The notes under the pieces were generated by a model, which was not told the origin of the DNA, searched no databases, and saw only the letters and a list, made by a program, of their open reading frames with translations. From UBA8106 sp913052135 (GTDB lineage: Bacteria > Acidobacteriota > Vicinamibacteria > Vicinamibacterales > UBA823): a stretch of DNA of 64,000 nucleotides. The position numbers and the translations under genes are program-made. Within the stretch, counting starts at the first letter, position 1. Each line of letters opens with the position of its first letter. The DNA is taken from NCBI GenBank assembly GCA_913052135.1, contig CAJXDY010000005.1, forward strand, positions 1-64,000. Direction: 5' to 3'. Below are positions 45,414 through 54,557 of this stretch, in pieces.

Positions 45414-46779
45414 TTACTTGCCTTCCACTATCTTGACACCAGACTGACAAATCATCCAACGCACGTTCAGCCATAGCCTGGCGACGCATTGATCGGCGCC
45501 GCGGCCCTTTAATGAGCGGCGGTAATAACCCAAAAGTCATATTGGTAGGTTGATAGTTGCTCGAATCAGCGTGGGCAACATAGTAAGCCAACGCACCCAG
45601 TGCAGTGGTGCGCGGTAGGCTACGTGGAACCTGACCATGACAGAGTGCCGCAGCATTAAGTCCCGCAATCAAGCCTGAGGCTGCACTTTCTACGTAGCCT
45701 TCCACTCCCGATATCTGTCCAGCAAAGAACAAGTCAGCACGACGCTGTGTTTGCCAAGTCTCTTGCAACACACTTGGAGCATTAATGTAAGTATTGCGAT
45801 GAATCATACCGAAACGAACAAACTTTGCGTTCGCAAGACCCGGAATAAGCCGGAGCACTCGCTCCTGTTCTGCCCACTTCAACTGTGTCTGAAACCCAAC
45901 CAAGCTGAAATGGTCAGCAGCCAAATTGTCTTGACGTAGTTGAACCACGGCATAGGACTCACGACTGGTATGAGGGTCGACCAAGCCAATCGGCTTCATC
46001 GGACCAAATCGCAATGTGTCGATCCCGCGACTAGCCATTACCTCAATTGGTAGGCAGCCCTCGAAAAATTTCGTGTTGTCAAAATCATGAATCGCCGCTA
46101 CTTCAGCGCTCTGAACAGACTCCACAAAATTAATGTACTCTTCACGAGTGAGCGGGCAATTCAAATAATCACCCCTTACTGAATCAGAATCAGACAACAA
46201 AGTCCTGTCGTTTTGATTAACTTCTCGATCCCATCGTGAAGCTCGGAATGTTACTGTTTGATCGATTGAGTCAGCAAGCACGATAGGACTGATCGCGTCA
46301 TAAAAATACAAATGGTCTGTGCCCACAAACCTAGCGACTTCGTCTGAAAGCGAGGCTGACGTCAGAGGCCCAGTAGCAATTATTACAGGTTCCAATGGAT
46401 CGCAAGGCGGAGGGATCTCATGAATCTCCTTGCGTTGGATCGTTACCAGTGGATGCGCTTCAAGTGCGGACGTCATCTGATCGGCAAATTGTGTCCGATC
46501 TACTGCTAGAGCCGTCCCTGCTGGCACACTTGTTTGATCCCCGATCTTCATCACTAGTGACTTGAGTTGCCGCATCTCTGCCTTCAAGAGACCGACTGCG
46601 CTTGTAAGTGTGTCTCCCCGGAATGAATTACTACAGACCAGTTCTGCCAAACGGTCCGTTTGATGGACAGCCGTGGCCTGCTTGGGCCGCATTTCATAGA
46701 GGCAGACCTCAACGCCAAGCGATGCAGCTTGCCAGGCGGCTTCGCTACCCGCCAGTCCACCACCAATAATATGAATCAT
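45385..46779 (-). CDS. trmFO: tRNA m5U54 methyltransferase (FAD, folate-dependent) TrmFO
   Basis: Flavoprotein of about 464 aa that makes 5-methyluridine-54 in the T-loop of tRNA using methylene-THF. The Rossmann FAD motif is at the very N-terminus (MIHIIGGGLAGSEAAWQAA), with ELVCSNSFRGD near residue 48 (contains a conserved Cys), and a GQISGVEGYVESAASGLIAG segment near 345 for FAD. ATG at 46779 is the conserved start; a TTG at 46800 is in frame. It sits between topA and xerC, overlapping xerC by 29 nt. Confidence 0.94.
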   Translation of the reverse strand: MIHIIGGGLAGSEAAWQAASLGVEVCLYEMRPKQATAVHQTDRLAELVCSNSFRGDTLTSAVGLLKAEMRQLKSLVMKIGDQTSVPAGTALAVDRTQFADQMTSALEAHPLVTIQRKEIHEIPPPCDPLEPVIIATGPLTSASLSDEVARFVGTDHLYFYDAISPIVLADSIDQTVTFRASRWDREVNQNDRTLLSDSDSVRGDYLNCPLTREEYINFVESVQSAEVAAIHDFDNTKFFEGCLPIEVMASRGIDTLRFGPMKPIGLVDPHTSRESYAVVQLRQDNLAADHFSLVGFQTQLKWAEQERVLRLIPGLANAKFVRFGMIHRNTYINAPSVLQETWQTQRRADLFFAGQISGVEGYVESAASGLIAGLNAAALCHGQVPRSLPRTTALGALAYYVAHADSSNYQPTNMTFGLLPPLIKGPRRRSMRRQAMAERALDDLSVWCQDSGRQVNVRPPAFIS

Positions 46780-46866
46780 GATCTGTTGGAGAGTAATCAA
46801 TCAACCCGAAGCGCCAGCATGACCCCACCTCGATCTGTAAGCGCTCTCAGTTTGCGGTGTTCCCCC

Positions 46867-49278
46867 TTAGACCGCAGCAAGCTCTTCACTTCTGATGTAA
46901 TCACACTCGTCGTTGTCGCAAAACACTTGACGGCCGTGACGCTTCGTGGTTTTTTCAACAAGGTACTCACGCTTGCACTTCGGGCAGGCTTCGGCGAGAG
47001 GTCGCTTCCACAGCGTGAAGTCGCACTCAGGATAATTACTACAGCCGAAGAATGGAATATTTCGGCGCGTCTTGCGTTCAACTATATCCCCGCCATCTTT
47101 TGGACAACTCACACCAGTGCTTTTGAGTTTCACATACTTACAAGTCGGATAGCTGCTGCATGCTGTAAATTCACCGAAACGACCCTGCTTAATAACTAGT
47201 TGCGACTCACACTTCGGGCACTTTTCCTCGAGCAACTGATCAGGTTTCGCCGCGGAAAGACCCTCCTTGGTGGCAATAATCTTCCGGGTGGTTTTGCAAT
47301 CGGGATAGCCCGAACACGCCAGAAACTGACCAAACCGGCCACGTTTCACAACCATTGGTTTGCCACAATTCTCGCAGTTTTCGGCCTCTTCATCCTGACT
47401 TGGCTCGGTAGTCTCTAATTCACGTGTATTCTCACAATCGGGGTACGCACTACAGGCGAGAAACATACCAAAACGACCGACCTTAATGATCATCGGGGCT
47501 TTACACTTGTCACAGGTTTCATCGCTCGGCAGGCCCTCAACTTTAATATTAGGCATAGCCTTCTCTGCCTGTTCGAGGTCCTTCTTGAATTTTTTGTAAA
47601 AGCTCGCAATCGTGCCTTGATAATCGGCTTCGCCAGCCTCAATCTTATCGAGGCTCTCTTCCAAAGCCTTGGTGTACTCGACGTCGAGAATGTCGTTAAA
47701 GCTCTTTAAGAGCAACTCCGTAACAAGCCGCCCAAGACGTGTTGGCTTAAATCGACCCTCGATCTTTGCGACGTACTCACGCATTTGCAGTACGCCAATG
47801 ATCGCAGCATAGGTGCTTGGTCTCCCAATGCCGTTTTCTTCGAGTTCCTTGACCAGCATTGCTTCACTGAAACGGGATCTCGGCTGCGTAAATTTTTGCT
47901 CAGATCTCGTTGCTTTGAGAGACAGCGTGTCACCCTTATTCAATACTGGTAACAAGCCCTTGGTGTGTTCGTCGTCTTCGCGCGTGCCCTCTTGATCTCC
48001 TGAACTGTCACTGTTGTCTTCCACGTCCTTTGAATATGCCGAGAGCCATCCTTTAAACTTGAGCACGGAACCTTTAATCCGAAACGTATAGATACCAGCG
48101 TTGATATCCACCGTGGTGTCGTCAAAAATGGCTGGAAGCATCTGCGACGCCACAAATCGATTCCAGATAATGCGATATATGTAAAACTGCTCCTTCGTCA
48201 GGTGCGGTTTCACTCGATCTGGATGGTATTCCATCGAAGTCGGTCGGATCGCCTCATGCGCGTCTTGTGCGCCTTTTTTTGCGCGATAAATATTGGGCTT
48301 TGTTGGCAGGTATGCCTCACCGAAGGCACTCTGAATATGTTCACGCACATCCGTTAAGGCTTGATCTGATACCCGCGTCGAATCGGTGCGCATATACGTA
48401 ATCAGGCCGACTGCATCTTCGCCAGGTAGCTCTATACCTTCGTAGAGTTGCTGCGCGATCATCATGGTCCGTTTTACTGGCATCTGCGAAGCTTGCTGCA
48501 ACTTACTTGTAATGTACGGTGGAGCCGCCTGCTTTTTCCTAGCCTTAGTCCCGACGGTATCAACAACAAAAGATTCATTTGTAACTGCCTCAACAATCGT
48601 CTTTGATTCAGCTTCATTGAGAACCTTGACGGTTTTACCGTTCTTCTTCTGTAGTTTTGCCTCAAATTCCGGTGGGACTGGACCAATAAGATTCGCAAAG
48701 ATGTGCCAATACTCTTCAGGTTTGAATTGTTCAATCTCGTGCTCACGATCGCACACGAGTTTAAGCGCGATCGATTGAACGCGGCCAGCACTAAGACCAC
48801 GACGCACCTTGTCCCACAGTAAGGGACTCAGTTTGTACCCAACGAGGCGATCAAGAACACGCCGTGCTTGTTGTGCGTCCACCATCCGTTGATTGATTTC
48901 TACCGGATGGTCAAGTGCATGCACTATCGCTTGTTTGGTGATTTCGTTGAACATCAAACGATGCACGGAACGCTTCTTGCCCCCAAGTTCAGCAGCTAAG
49001 TGCCAGCCGATCGCTTCACCTTCACGATCGGGATCCGTCGCCACATAAATGTCAGTAGCTACCTTTGCGGCTGCACGAAGCTCCTTGATCACTTTTTTTC
49101 GAGCCGGAATTGGCTCATAGACCGGTGTAAAACCTTCATCCACGTCCACGCCAAGTTTACTCTTCGGCAAGTCACGGATGTGTCCCATTGAAGCGACGAC
49201 CTTGTAACTCTTGCCTAGATACTTATTGATGGTCTTCGCCTTAGCCGGCGATTCCACCACCACGAGTTTTTTAGCCAT
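46867..49278 (-). CDS. topA: DNA topoisomerase I
   Basis: Type IA topoisomerase of about 803 aa that relaxes negative supercoils. The TOPRIM domain (KKLVVVESPAKAKTINKYLG, DPDREGEAIGWHL) is followed by the catalytic region with the active Tyr in ITYMRTDSTRVS. The C-terminus holds four zinc-ribbon modules (for example CDKCKAPMIIKVGRFGMFLA, CENCGKPMVVKRGRFGQFLA, CPKCESQLVIKQGRFGEFTA), typical of E. coli-type TopA extended forms. ATG at 49278 (MAKKLVV) is chosen over GTG at 49293. It heads the minus-strand set topA-trmFO-xerC. Confidence 0.95.
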   Translation of the reverse strand: MAKKLVVVESPAKAKTINKYLGKSYKVVASMGHIRDLPKSKLGVDVDEGFTPVYEPIPARKKVIKELRAAAKVATDIYVATDPDREGEAIGWHLAAELGGKKRSVHRLMFNEITKQAIVHALDHPVEINQRMVDAQQARRVLDRLVGYKLSPLLWDKVRRGLSAGRVQSIALKLVCDREHEIEQFKPEEYWHIFANLIGPVPPEFEAKLQKKNGKTVKVLNEAESKTIVEAVTNESFVVDTVGTKARKKQAAPPYITSKLQQASQMPVKRTMMIAQQLYEGIELPGEDAVGLITYMRTDSTRVSDQALTDVREHIQSAFGEAYLPTKPNIYRAKKGAQDAHEAIRPTSMEYHPDRVKPHLTKEQFYIYRIIWNRFVASQMLPAIFDDTTVDINAGIYTFRIKGSVLKFKGWLSAYSKDVEDNSDSSGDQEGTREDDEHTKGLLPVLNKGDTLSLKATRSEQKFTQPRSRFSEAMLVKELEENGIGRPSTYAAIIGVLQMREYVAKIEGRFKPTRLGRLVTELLLKSFNDILDVEYTKALEESLDKIEAGEADYQGTIASFYKKFKKDLEQAEKAMPNIKVEGLPSDETCDKCKAPMIIKVGRFGMFLACSAYPDCENTRELETTEPSQDEEAENCENCGKPMVVKRGRFGQFLACSGYPDCKTTRKIIATKEGLSAAKPDQLLEEKCPKCESQLVIKQGRFGEFTACSSYPTCKYVKLKSTGVSCPKDGGDIVERKTRRNIPFFGCSNYPECDFTLWKRPLAEACPKCKREYLVEKTTKRHGRQVFCDNDECDYIRSEELAAV

Positions 49279-49293
49279 AAGTCTTGTATTCAC

Positions 49294-49772
49294 GAAAATC
49301 GGCGTAAAAGTTATGACACACCGACCACGTTTCCAGCAAATACGTTACCATTATCCAATCAGCAGAACGAAACCAGCCAGTTCAAGAAATTCCAGACGCT
49401 ATACTGCGTTTAAGGCCAAAAAATTAAGCAAAACCTTAATCTGATGCCACCCCAAATAAGTTTAATCCTTCCTCATAGCTATCGACCAGTTGCACTAGAA
49501 CCTTTGCTCTAATATTAAAAAATCAGGCAATTTCTCCAATATTAACAACTCTTCTAGAAAGCCTAGGACGATAAACCCAAGACTTCACGCTATTGATCTG
49601 AGCTATAAGTGAAGGTATCCAGCAAAATCCATCACCTTCTTGGTGATAGATCACAGTTGAGCGAATAACCCTGCTTGCGCCAGCACGTGCCCATAGTTAT
49701 AGTGAATCAGGGTGGTTATAGATAGAACTCACAATAAGTCATTAATCCACCAACAAATTATGTAAGAACTGC
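49294..49772. other. Long intergenic region between topA and the TPR gene
   Basis: About 480 nt of AT-rich sequence between divergent genes. It carries a hairpin ATCACC-ttctt-GGTGAT at 49631-49647 (six pairs, no T-run on the plus strand). No open frame with a motif and no tRNA is visible, so a small RNA or only promoters are possible. Confidence 0.4.
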
Positions 49773-49805
49773 ATGTACCTAGTTCCCTCAAGGAAGGATT
49801 TCCCG

Positions 49806-50153
49806 TTGACGATAAGGCAGGGCATGCTGTCGGTAGGCTTCGTGCTGATACTTTGCACGTTAGACGTGCAGGCCGATGATCGCTCAGATGCTGAACGACA
49901 GGTGGAATTTGGTATCACAGTGGCCGAGCGAGGACTATGGCGAGAAGCCACTTTTCGGTGGCAACGCGCTGTCGCCATCGATCCGACCTATGCGGCCGCA
50001 TGGAATAACCTCGCCGTGGCACACGAACATGAAGGTGAGTTTGAATCAGCTCTTGAAGCTTATGAGCGTGCGCTAGCATTGGAACCAAACAACCTCTCGA
50101 TCCAACAGAATTACGAACTGTTCAGGGAAATCAATGATCGCATTCAACCGTAA
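49806..50153 (+). CDS. Small exported TPR protein
   Basis: About 115 aa from a TTG at 49806, preceded by AGGAAGGA (49791-49798), the best ribosome site here; an ATG at 49773 is in frame but has none. A signal peptide (MLSVGFVLILCTLDVQADD) is followed by two tetratricopeptide-type repeats (GLWREATFRWQRAVAIDPTY, GEFESALEAYERALALEPNN). It probably acts as a protein-protein adaptor in the periplasm. The 3' end overlaps the following lipoprotein gene by 20 nt, so the pair is translated together. Confidence 0.75.
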   Translation: MTIRQGMLSVGFVLILCTLDVQADDRSDAERQVEFGITVAERGLWREATFRWQRAVAIDPTYAAAWNNLAVAHEHEGEFESALEAYERALALEPNNLSIQQNYELFREINDRIQP

Positions 50154-50913
50154 GCTCCTACTTAGCCTTACACTTGTTTGGTTCACTAGTGGATGCGTCA
50201 AGTCGTCACTGTCAGAAGTGATGATCGAAACACCCATTAAACCAAAACTGGACGTGAGTTCATTTGAACGGGTGCTGGTGGCAGGCTTTGTGGCCGGTGG
50301 TAGCCAGGAACTTAATGCGAATCTCGAAATAGTCCGATTGCTCAGAAGTCAACTGCGCATCCAAGACACTATGCAGGTGGTAGACGCAAACACTCTCCTG
50401 CTTAACGAACTAATTGATCAACGGATTGAGACAACTCGACGGACTCTTGGGGAATCGACACCACTTTTACCGCCCGATGAGATCACTGAAGAACAAGATT
50501 TTATAGCTTACGAACGCGTATTTACTGATGTAGAATTTTGGCAACGCCTAGGTAGAGAACATCGGAATCCTCTCATCATCACTGGCACGGTCCTATTTCG
50601 ACCGCAAGCGCGCACGGGCTTCGTGACTAGAGAACAAGAAACCTATGACGCCTTCGGTCGCCGACAAGTGCAACCAACTAGAACCTACAGTGAGCGACAA
50701 GGATTTGTTTTAAGTCCAAAATTTATTTTCATAGACGGCCGAACAGGAGAAGTCATTTATACTGAGTCTCACCGAGAGGAAATTTTGTACGACTCGCAAC
50801 AGAACACACCTCCCCTGTCAGGGTTTTTTGAGTTAATGGATCGTATAATTCCAACTTTTCTCAGTTCTATGAGCACTCAGACAATTCGTGGATCACGAAC
50901 ATTGCTTAGATAA
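50134..50913 (+). CDS. Lipoprotein, CsgG/LpoB-like fold possible
   Basis: Lipoprotein of about 259 aa with lipobox Cys21 (VWFTSGCVKSS). The mature part opens with FERVLVAGFVAGGSQELNAN, a strand-helix pattern like that of secreted 'peptidoglycan-synthase activator'/CsgG-type domains; this is a similarity by eye only. A later beta-rich segment (RQGFVLSPKFIFIDGRTGEV) ends in a helix. It overlaps the TPR gene by 20 nt, suggesting that the two products form a complex. Function unknown. Confidence 0.72.
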   Translation: MIAFNRKLLLSLTLVWFTSGCVKSSLSEVMIETPIKPKLDVSSFERVLVAGFVAGGSQELNANLEIVRLLRSQLRIQDTMQVVDANTLLLNELIDQRIETTRRTLGESTPLLPPDEITEEQDFIAYERVFTDVEFWQRLGREHRNPLIITGTVLFRPQARTGFVTREQETYDAFGRRQVQPTRTYSERQGFVLSPKFIFIDGRTGEVIYTESHREEILYDSQQNTPPLSGFFELMDRIIPTFLSSMSTQTIRGSRTLLR

Positions 50914-51013
50914 TATTGAATGGCAGCAGCAAAACGCCGACAGATTGTAACAGGCAATTAGCAGCTATTTTCCAGAAATTGACCTTGAGTAAGTCGTATT
51001 CATGGCTGCGTTG

Positions 51014-51042
51014 CACCTGATTAAATTAGGTGTTAACCTAAT
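51014..51042 (+). promoter_or_regulatory. Two mutually exclusive hairpins in the rplU upstream region
   Basis: Two stems share one arm. CACCT (51014-51018) can pair with AGGTG (51028-51032) across a 9-nt loop. ATTAGGT (51025-51031) can pair with ACCTAAT (51036-51042) across GTTA. Because 51028-51031 is used by both, only one can form at a time. The second is also an 18-bp palindromic DNA site. They lie about 70 nt upstream of the rplU start. Confidence 0.45.
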
Positions 51043-51112
51043 AGATTCATATAGTTGATTATGATGCGTCTAGAGAAAGCTTTGATAATTAGAGCGGTGA
51101 GGAGTAGCAAGC

Positions 51113-51430
51113 TTGTACGCAATTATTAAAAGTGGTGGTCGGCAACTTAAGGTGGCGCCTGGCAGCTTGGTTACAGTGGACCGGCTACCCGATGAGCCTG
51201 GCCAGGAAGTGAACTTCGATCGTGTACTGCTCGTCGAAAAAGACGGCGGTGAGATTGTGGCTGGAACCCCTTACGTTCCTAATGCGAGCGTATTAGGAAT
51301 TGTTGATGCTGAAACCCAAGGGCCAAAAATTCGTGTGTTCAAGAAAAAGCGTCGTAAGGGATACCGGCGCACACAAGGGCATCGTAGTATCTTGACGCGC
51401 ATTCGAGTCAAGGACATCATCGTTAAATAA
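51113..51430 (+). CDS. rplU: 50S ribosomal protein L21
   Basis: L21 of 105 aa. The start is MYAIIKSGGRQLKVAPGSLV, with FDRVLLVEKDG and the basic tail KKKRRKGYRRTQGHRS that contacts rRNA. TTG at 51113 is selected by GAGGAG 9 nt upstream. Heads rplU-rpmA-obgE-nadD-rsfS, a widely conserved ribosome-assembly operon. The 199-nt upstream region holds overlapping hairpins suited to leader control. Confidence 0.96.
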   Translation: MYAIIKSGGRQLKVAPGSLVTVDRLPDEPGQEVNFDRVLLVEKDGGEIVAGTPYVPNASVLGIVDAETQGPKIRVFKKKRRKGYRRTQGHRSILTRIRVKDIIVK

Positions 51431-51463
51431 ACGTTCCGATGGGGCCTTGGAACCAGATTAGTC

Positions 51464-51724
51464 ATGGCACATAAAAAAGGACAGGGAAGCTCTCGGAACG
51501 GTCGTGACAGCAACGCACAGCGTCTTGGTGTGAAGCGATTCGATGGGAATATCGTGACTGGTGGCTCCATTCTTGTTCGGCAGCGGGGACGCCGATTCAG
51601 GCCGGGGCTGAATGTCGGCGTTGGAAAGGATGATACGATCTTCGCCAAGATTGATGGTCGTGTTCGCTTCCAAGATCACGGTCGGCGGGGTCGGGTCATT
51701 AGCGTGCTTCCTGCCGATTCCTGA
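51464..51724 (+). CDS. rpmA: 50S ribosomal protein L27
   Basis: L27 of 86 aa. It begins MAHKKGQGSSRNGRDSNAQR without the N-terminal extension that is cleaved in Firmicutes, so the tail reaches the peptidyl-transferase centre directly. GGSILVRQRGRRFRPGLNVG is diagnostic. It follows rplU by 33 nt. Confidence 0.96.
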   Translation: MAHKKGQGSSRNGRDSNAQRLGVKRFDGNIVTGGSILVRQRGRRFRPGLNVGVGKDDTIFAKIDGRVRFQDHGRRGRVISVLPADS

Positions 51725-51792
51725 TTGACGAAAAGCATCCGTATCATTCGGTTATGATCCTAGGTTAATTTGGACTGCGTGCGAATTTCTTC

Positions 51793-52818
51793 ATGTTCGT
51801 CGACGAAGTCGACATTCAAGTAACGGCGGGAGATGGTGGGCGGGGCTGTCTAAGCTTCCGACGCGAGAAGTTCATTCCGCGTGGAGGCCCTGACGGAGGT
51901 GATGGTGGAAACGGAGGCTCGATCTTCCTTGTCGCAAGTTCTCACGTTAACACTCTGATTAAATATCGCTTCCATCCAGAGTACAGAGCACGACGAGGTT
52001 CTCACGGCGCAGGTTCAAACCGCACAGGTCGTAACGGCCTTGATATTGAATTAGAAGTTCCATCCGGCACAACAGTCTTAGAGCAAATCAGCCAGGATTA
52101 CCACCAACTCGTTGACCTGACGGAGGTAGGCCAGCGTGCCCTCATAGCACGAGGTGGACAAGGGGGTCGAGGTAACGCCCGCTTCGCAACGTCGACTAAT
52201 CAAGCTCCTCGACGAACAGAACCTGGGCAACCTGGCGAAGATCGTCGACTAAAATTAAAACTAAGACTGTTGGCAGATGTTGGTCTTGTGGGGTTTCCTA
52301 ACGTAGGTAAATCTACACTTATTGCGCGTCTCTCGGCTGCCAGACCCAAAATTGCAAATTACCCATTTACGACGCTATCACCCAATCTCGGCGTTGTGAC
52401 ACTGTCGGACGACCGGGATTTCGTCATGGCAGACGTCCCAGGACTCATACAAGGTGCGCACCGTGGACTAGGGCTCGGACAGCAGTTCCTGAGCCACCTC
52501 GAACGAACAAAAGTTCTCGTTCACGTAGTGGATGTGTCCTCGGCATCAGGACGAGATCCAGTTCATGATTTCGAAATTATCTGCCAAGAGCTTGAGCTGT
52601 TTATTCCACCTGCCACTGGAAAAAACGATAATCGACTGAGTGAACGGCCGAAGCTCGTGGTCGCTAACAAGATTGATGCGCTGGATGAACCCGATCGACT
52701 CGCCCGTCTGAGCAAAACCATGGCCGAACGAGGAATCCCACTCTTCCCTGTTTCAGCCATAACTGGCGAAGGGTTGTCAGCTCTAGTTGAAGCTCTTTGG
52801 CAAATGATTAAGCGATAG
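51793..52818 (+). CDS. obgE: GTPase ObgE/CgtA
   Basis: Ribosome-assembly and stress GTPase of 341 aa. The N-terminal glycine-rich Obg fold (residues 1-158, GGPDGGDGGNGGSIFLVAS, GQGGRGNARFATSTNQAPRR) is followed by a GTPase domain: G1 GFPNVGKST near 167, G3 DVPGLIQGAHRGLGLG, G4 ANKID. The C-terminal OCT extension of some Gram-positive members is absent. It stands between rpmA and nadD. Confidence 0.96.
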   Translation: MFVDEVDIQVTAGDGGRGCLSFRREKFIPRGGPDGGDGGNGGSIFLVASSHVNTLIKYRFHPEYRARRGSHGAGSNRTGRNGLDIELEVPSGTTVLEQISQDYHQLVDLTEVGQRALIARGGQGGRGNARFATSTNQAPRRTEPGQPGEDRRLKLKLRLLADVGLVGFPNVGKSTLIARLSAARPKIANYPFTTLSPNLGVVTLSDDRDFVMADVPGLIQGAHRGLGLGQQFLSHLERTKVLVHVVDVSSASGRDPVHDFEIICQELELFIPPATGKNDNRLSERPKLVVANKIDALDEPDRLARLSKTMAERGIPLFPVSAITGEGLSALVEALWQMIKR

Positions 52819-52822
52819 TTTT

Positions 52823-53518
52823 ATGAACGATCAAACTAGAGTCGGTATTTTTGGCGGCACTTTCGATCCAATTCATTTTGGACACTTACAGGTGGCCGCC
52901 ATTGCACAAAGGGCCTTGCATTTGCATGATCTTCTGTTTCTACCATCCCACATACCTCTACACCGAGGCTCCCCCCCCGTTGCAAATCGTGAGCATCGTC
53001 TAGCAATGATCAAATTGGCGTTGCAAAATCGAGCTGGTTTCCATGTATCGGAACTGGAATTGAGTTCACGAGAACCCTCCTACACTTCCAACACGCTGCG
53101 GCGACTCGCCAACCAAGGTTATACGTCCCAGCAACTGTTTTTTGTCATTGGAGCAGACGCATTCTCAGAAATCTCCACGTGGCGAGGTTATCCCGATATT
53201 CTAGATCAAGCACATTTCATAGTGGTTTCCAGGTCTGGACATTCAGTCGTGGAAATCCTTCGTCGTGTCCCGGGCTTAGATGACCGGATCAAAGAAATCC
53301 CGGAAGCCCCCTCATTACCCGTGGACATAATACAAATGAAATTACAAAACCCGACGGTCTTTTTTGTCCAAGCTACGACTCCAAACATCTCGTCGAGCAG
53401 CCTGCGCCGTCAGATGGAGATCGGTGAATCCGTGGAGGGACTTATTCCCCCTGAAGTCTTGAACTACATCCGTCAACAAGACTTGTACGTATCATCATCT
53501 GGAAAAAGACAGTTTTAA
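52823..53518 (+). CDS. nadD: Nicotinate-nucleotide adenylyltransferase
   Basis: Makes deamido-NAD from nicotinate mononucleotide and ATP in NAD synthesis; about 231 aa. The nucleotidyl-transferase signature is GIFGGTFDPIHFGHL near residue 8 and the second ATP motif is ISSSSLRRQM near 192. It starts 4 nt after obgE. Its stop overlaps the rsfS ATG by one base (TAATG). It runs slightly longer than E. coli NadD at the C-terminus. Confidence 0.94.
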   Translation: MNDQTRVGIFGGTFDPIHFGHLQVAAIAQRALHLHDLLFLPSHIPLHRGSPPVANREHRLAMIKLALQNRAGFHVSELELSSREPSYTSNTLRRLANQGYTSQQLFFVIGADAFSEISTWRGYPDILDQAHFIVVSRSGHSVVEILRRVPGLDDRIKEIPEAPSLPVDIIQMKLQNPTVFFVQATTPNISSSSLRRQMEIGESVEGLIPPEVLNYIRQQDLYVSSSGKRQF

Positions 53519-53916
53519 TGCCCACTAAACAAAACGAACCGTTCATCACTAACGCGACAACTCACCTGCCGGAATCAGTTAGACGAGCTGTCAAGGCGAT
53601 GCATGACAAGAAAGGTACTGACGTAGTGATCCTTGATTTTCGCGGGACTGAAGTCTTCACGGATTTCTTCGTCATGTGTTCTGGACAACACGTCAGACAA
53701 GTCAAAGCGATTGCAGACAGCGTCGCTGCACACATGCGGACACAGGCCATTAAACCAACGCATATCGAAGGTTACAATCGTGCAGACTGGGTATTAATGG
53801 ACTTTTTTGATTTTGTAGTGCACATTTTTACCCCAGAAACTCGGTCCTTCTATTCATTGGAACGCTTATGGGCTAGCGGGAAACGTCTATATGTCGACAA
53901 TGATAAGGCTGGATGA
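53518..53916 (+). CDS. rsfS: Ribosome silencing factor RsfS
   Basis: Small protein of 132 aa that binds L14 and blocks subunit joining when nutrients are short. DUF143/Iojap fold: DVVILDFRGTEVFTDFFVMC, then GQHVRQVKAIADSV, ADWVLMDFFDFVVHIFTPET and ARLW-type RLWASGKR. It overlaps nadD by one base and ends 3 nt from the convergent tmk gene. Confidence 0.94.
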   Translation: MPTKQNEPFITNATTHLPESVRRAVKAMHDKKGTDVVILDFRGTEVFTDFFVMCSGQHVRQVKAIADSVAAHMRTQAIKPTHIEGYNRADWVLMDFFDFVVHIFTPETRSFYSLERLWASGKRLYVDNDKAG

Positions 53917-53919
53917 CGA

Positions 53920-54549
53920 TTAGGAATCCTCGGCATGCACTTCGGAGTTACCCGTACTCAAGAGAGACGCAAGTCGTAACGCGACAGACGAAAAAACTTC
54001 CTCGGCAACATCTTCCTTAGATTGCTCACCATCCACACGTACCCACGTCTCTTGTAATTGCTCAAGATAGCTCTTGCGAACTCGATTAAGTAAAGCTAGG
54101 TCGCGCTCGTACCGATCGCGACCAACTGCCTTCCGCCGAGCTGCAGTCTCAGGCATGATGTCCAGAAGCACTGTCAGATTTGGCTCCGGTAAGAAGCGCT
54201 GAATATCAGTCAACCATGCAGGATCCAGGTCTTGTGCTGTACCATAAGCAATGCTAGACGCCACATACCGATCACAGATGATTACAAGGCCGCCAGCCAA
54301 CCATCGCTCGAGGTCGCTCCGACGCTCATATCTATTGGCGACGTAGAGCAATTGCATCACATCACTAGGGTAATCTCGCTCACCCTGCAGTACCCTAGCG
54401 ATCTCCTCACCAATAGAGGTCCCGTAGTCTGGAAAGGAAACAACTCGTGATTTATTACCATTTTGTCGTAATCGGTCACGCAGCAGTTGTGCCTGAGTCT
54501 CTTTTCCACTTTGATCGAGCCCTTCGAACGCTATTAAAACTCCTGCCAT
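53920..54549 (-). CDS. tmk: Thymidylate kinase
   Basis: Phosphorylates dTMP to dTDP; about 209 aa. P-loop FEGLDQSGKETQAQLL near residue 8, the DR(Y/F) motif in VIICDRYVASSIAYG and the LID-region ERDLALL. The residue after the P-loop Lys is Glu instead of Ser/Thr (GKET); I recall this variant from other bacterial Tmk, so it need not mean loss of activity. ATG at 54549 is preceded by GGAG 6 nt upstream. It is 8 nt downstream of lysA. Confidence 0.92.
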   Translation of the reverse strand: MAGVLIAFEGLDQSGKETQAQLLRDRLRQNGNKSRVVSFPDYGTSIGEEIARVLQGERDYPSDVMQLLYVANRYERRSDLERWLAGGLVIICDRYVASSIAYGTAQDLDPAWLTDIQRFLPEPNLTVLLDIMPETAARRKAVGRDRYERDLALLNRVRKSYLEQLQETWVRVDGEQSKEDVAEEVFSSVALRLASLLSTGNSEVHAEDS

Positions 54550-54557
54550 GTGTGCTC

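Noticed and set aside
51025..51042. IdeR/DtxR iron box upstream of rplU (TTAGGT...ACCTAA)
   Set aside because: The half-sites match, but the spacing is 4 nt rather than the 7 nt of the known 19-bp box, and L21 is not an expected iron-regulated gene.
53920..54549. Tmk inactivated by Glu in the P-loop (GKET)
   Set aside because: This variant is known in other bacterial thymidylate kinases and the rest of the active site is intact.
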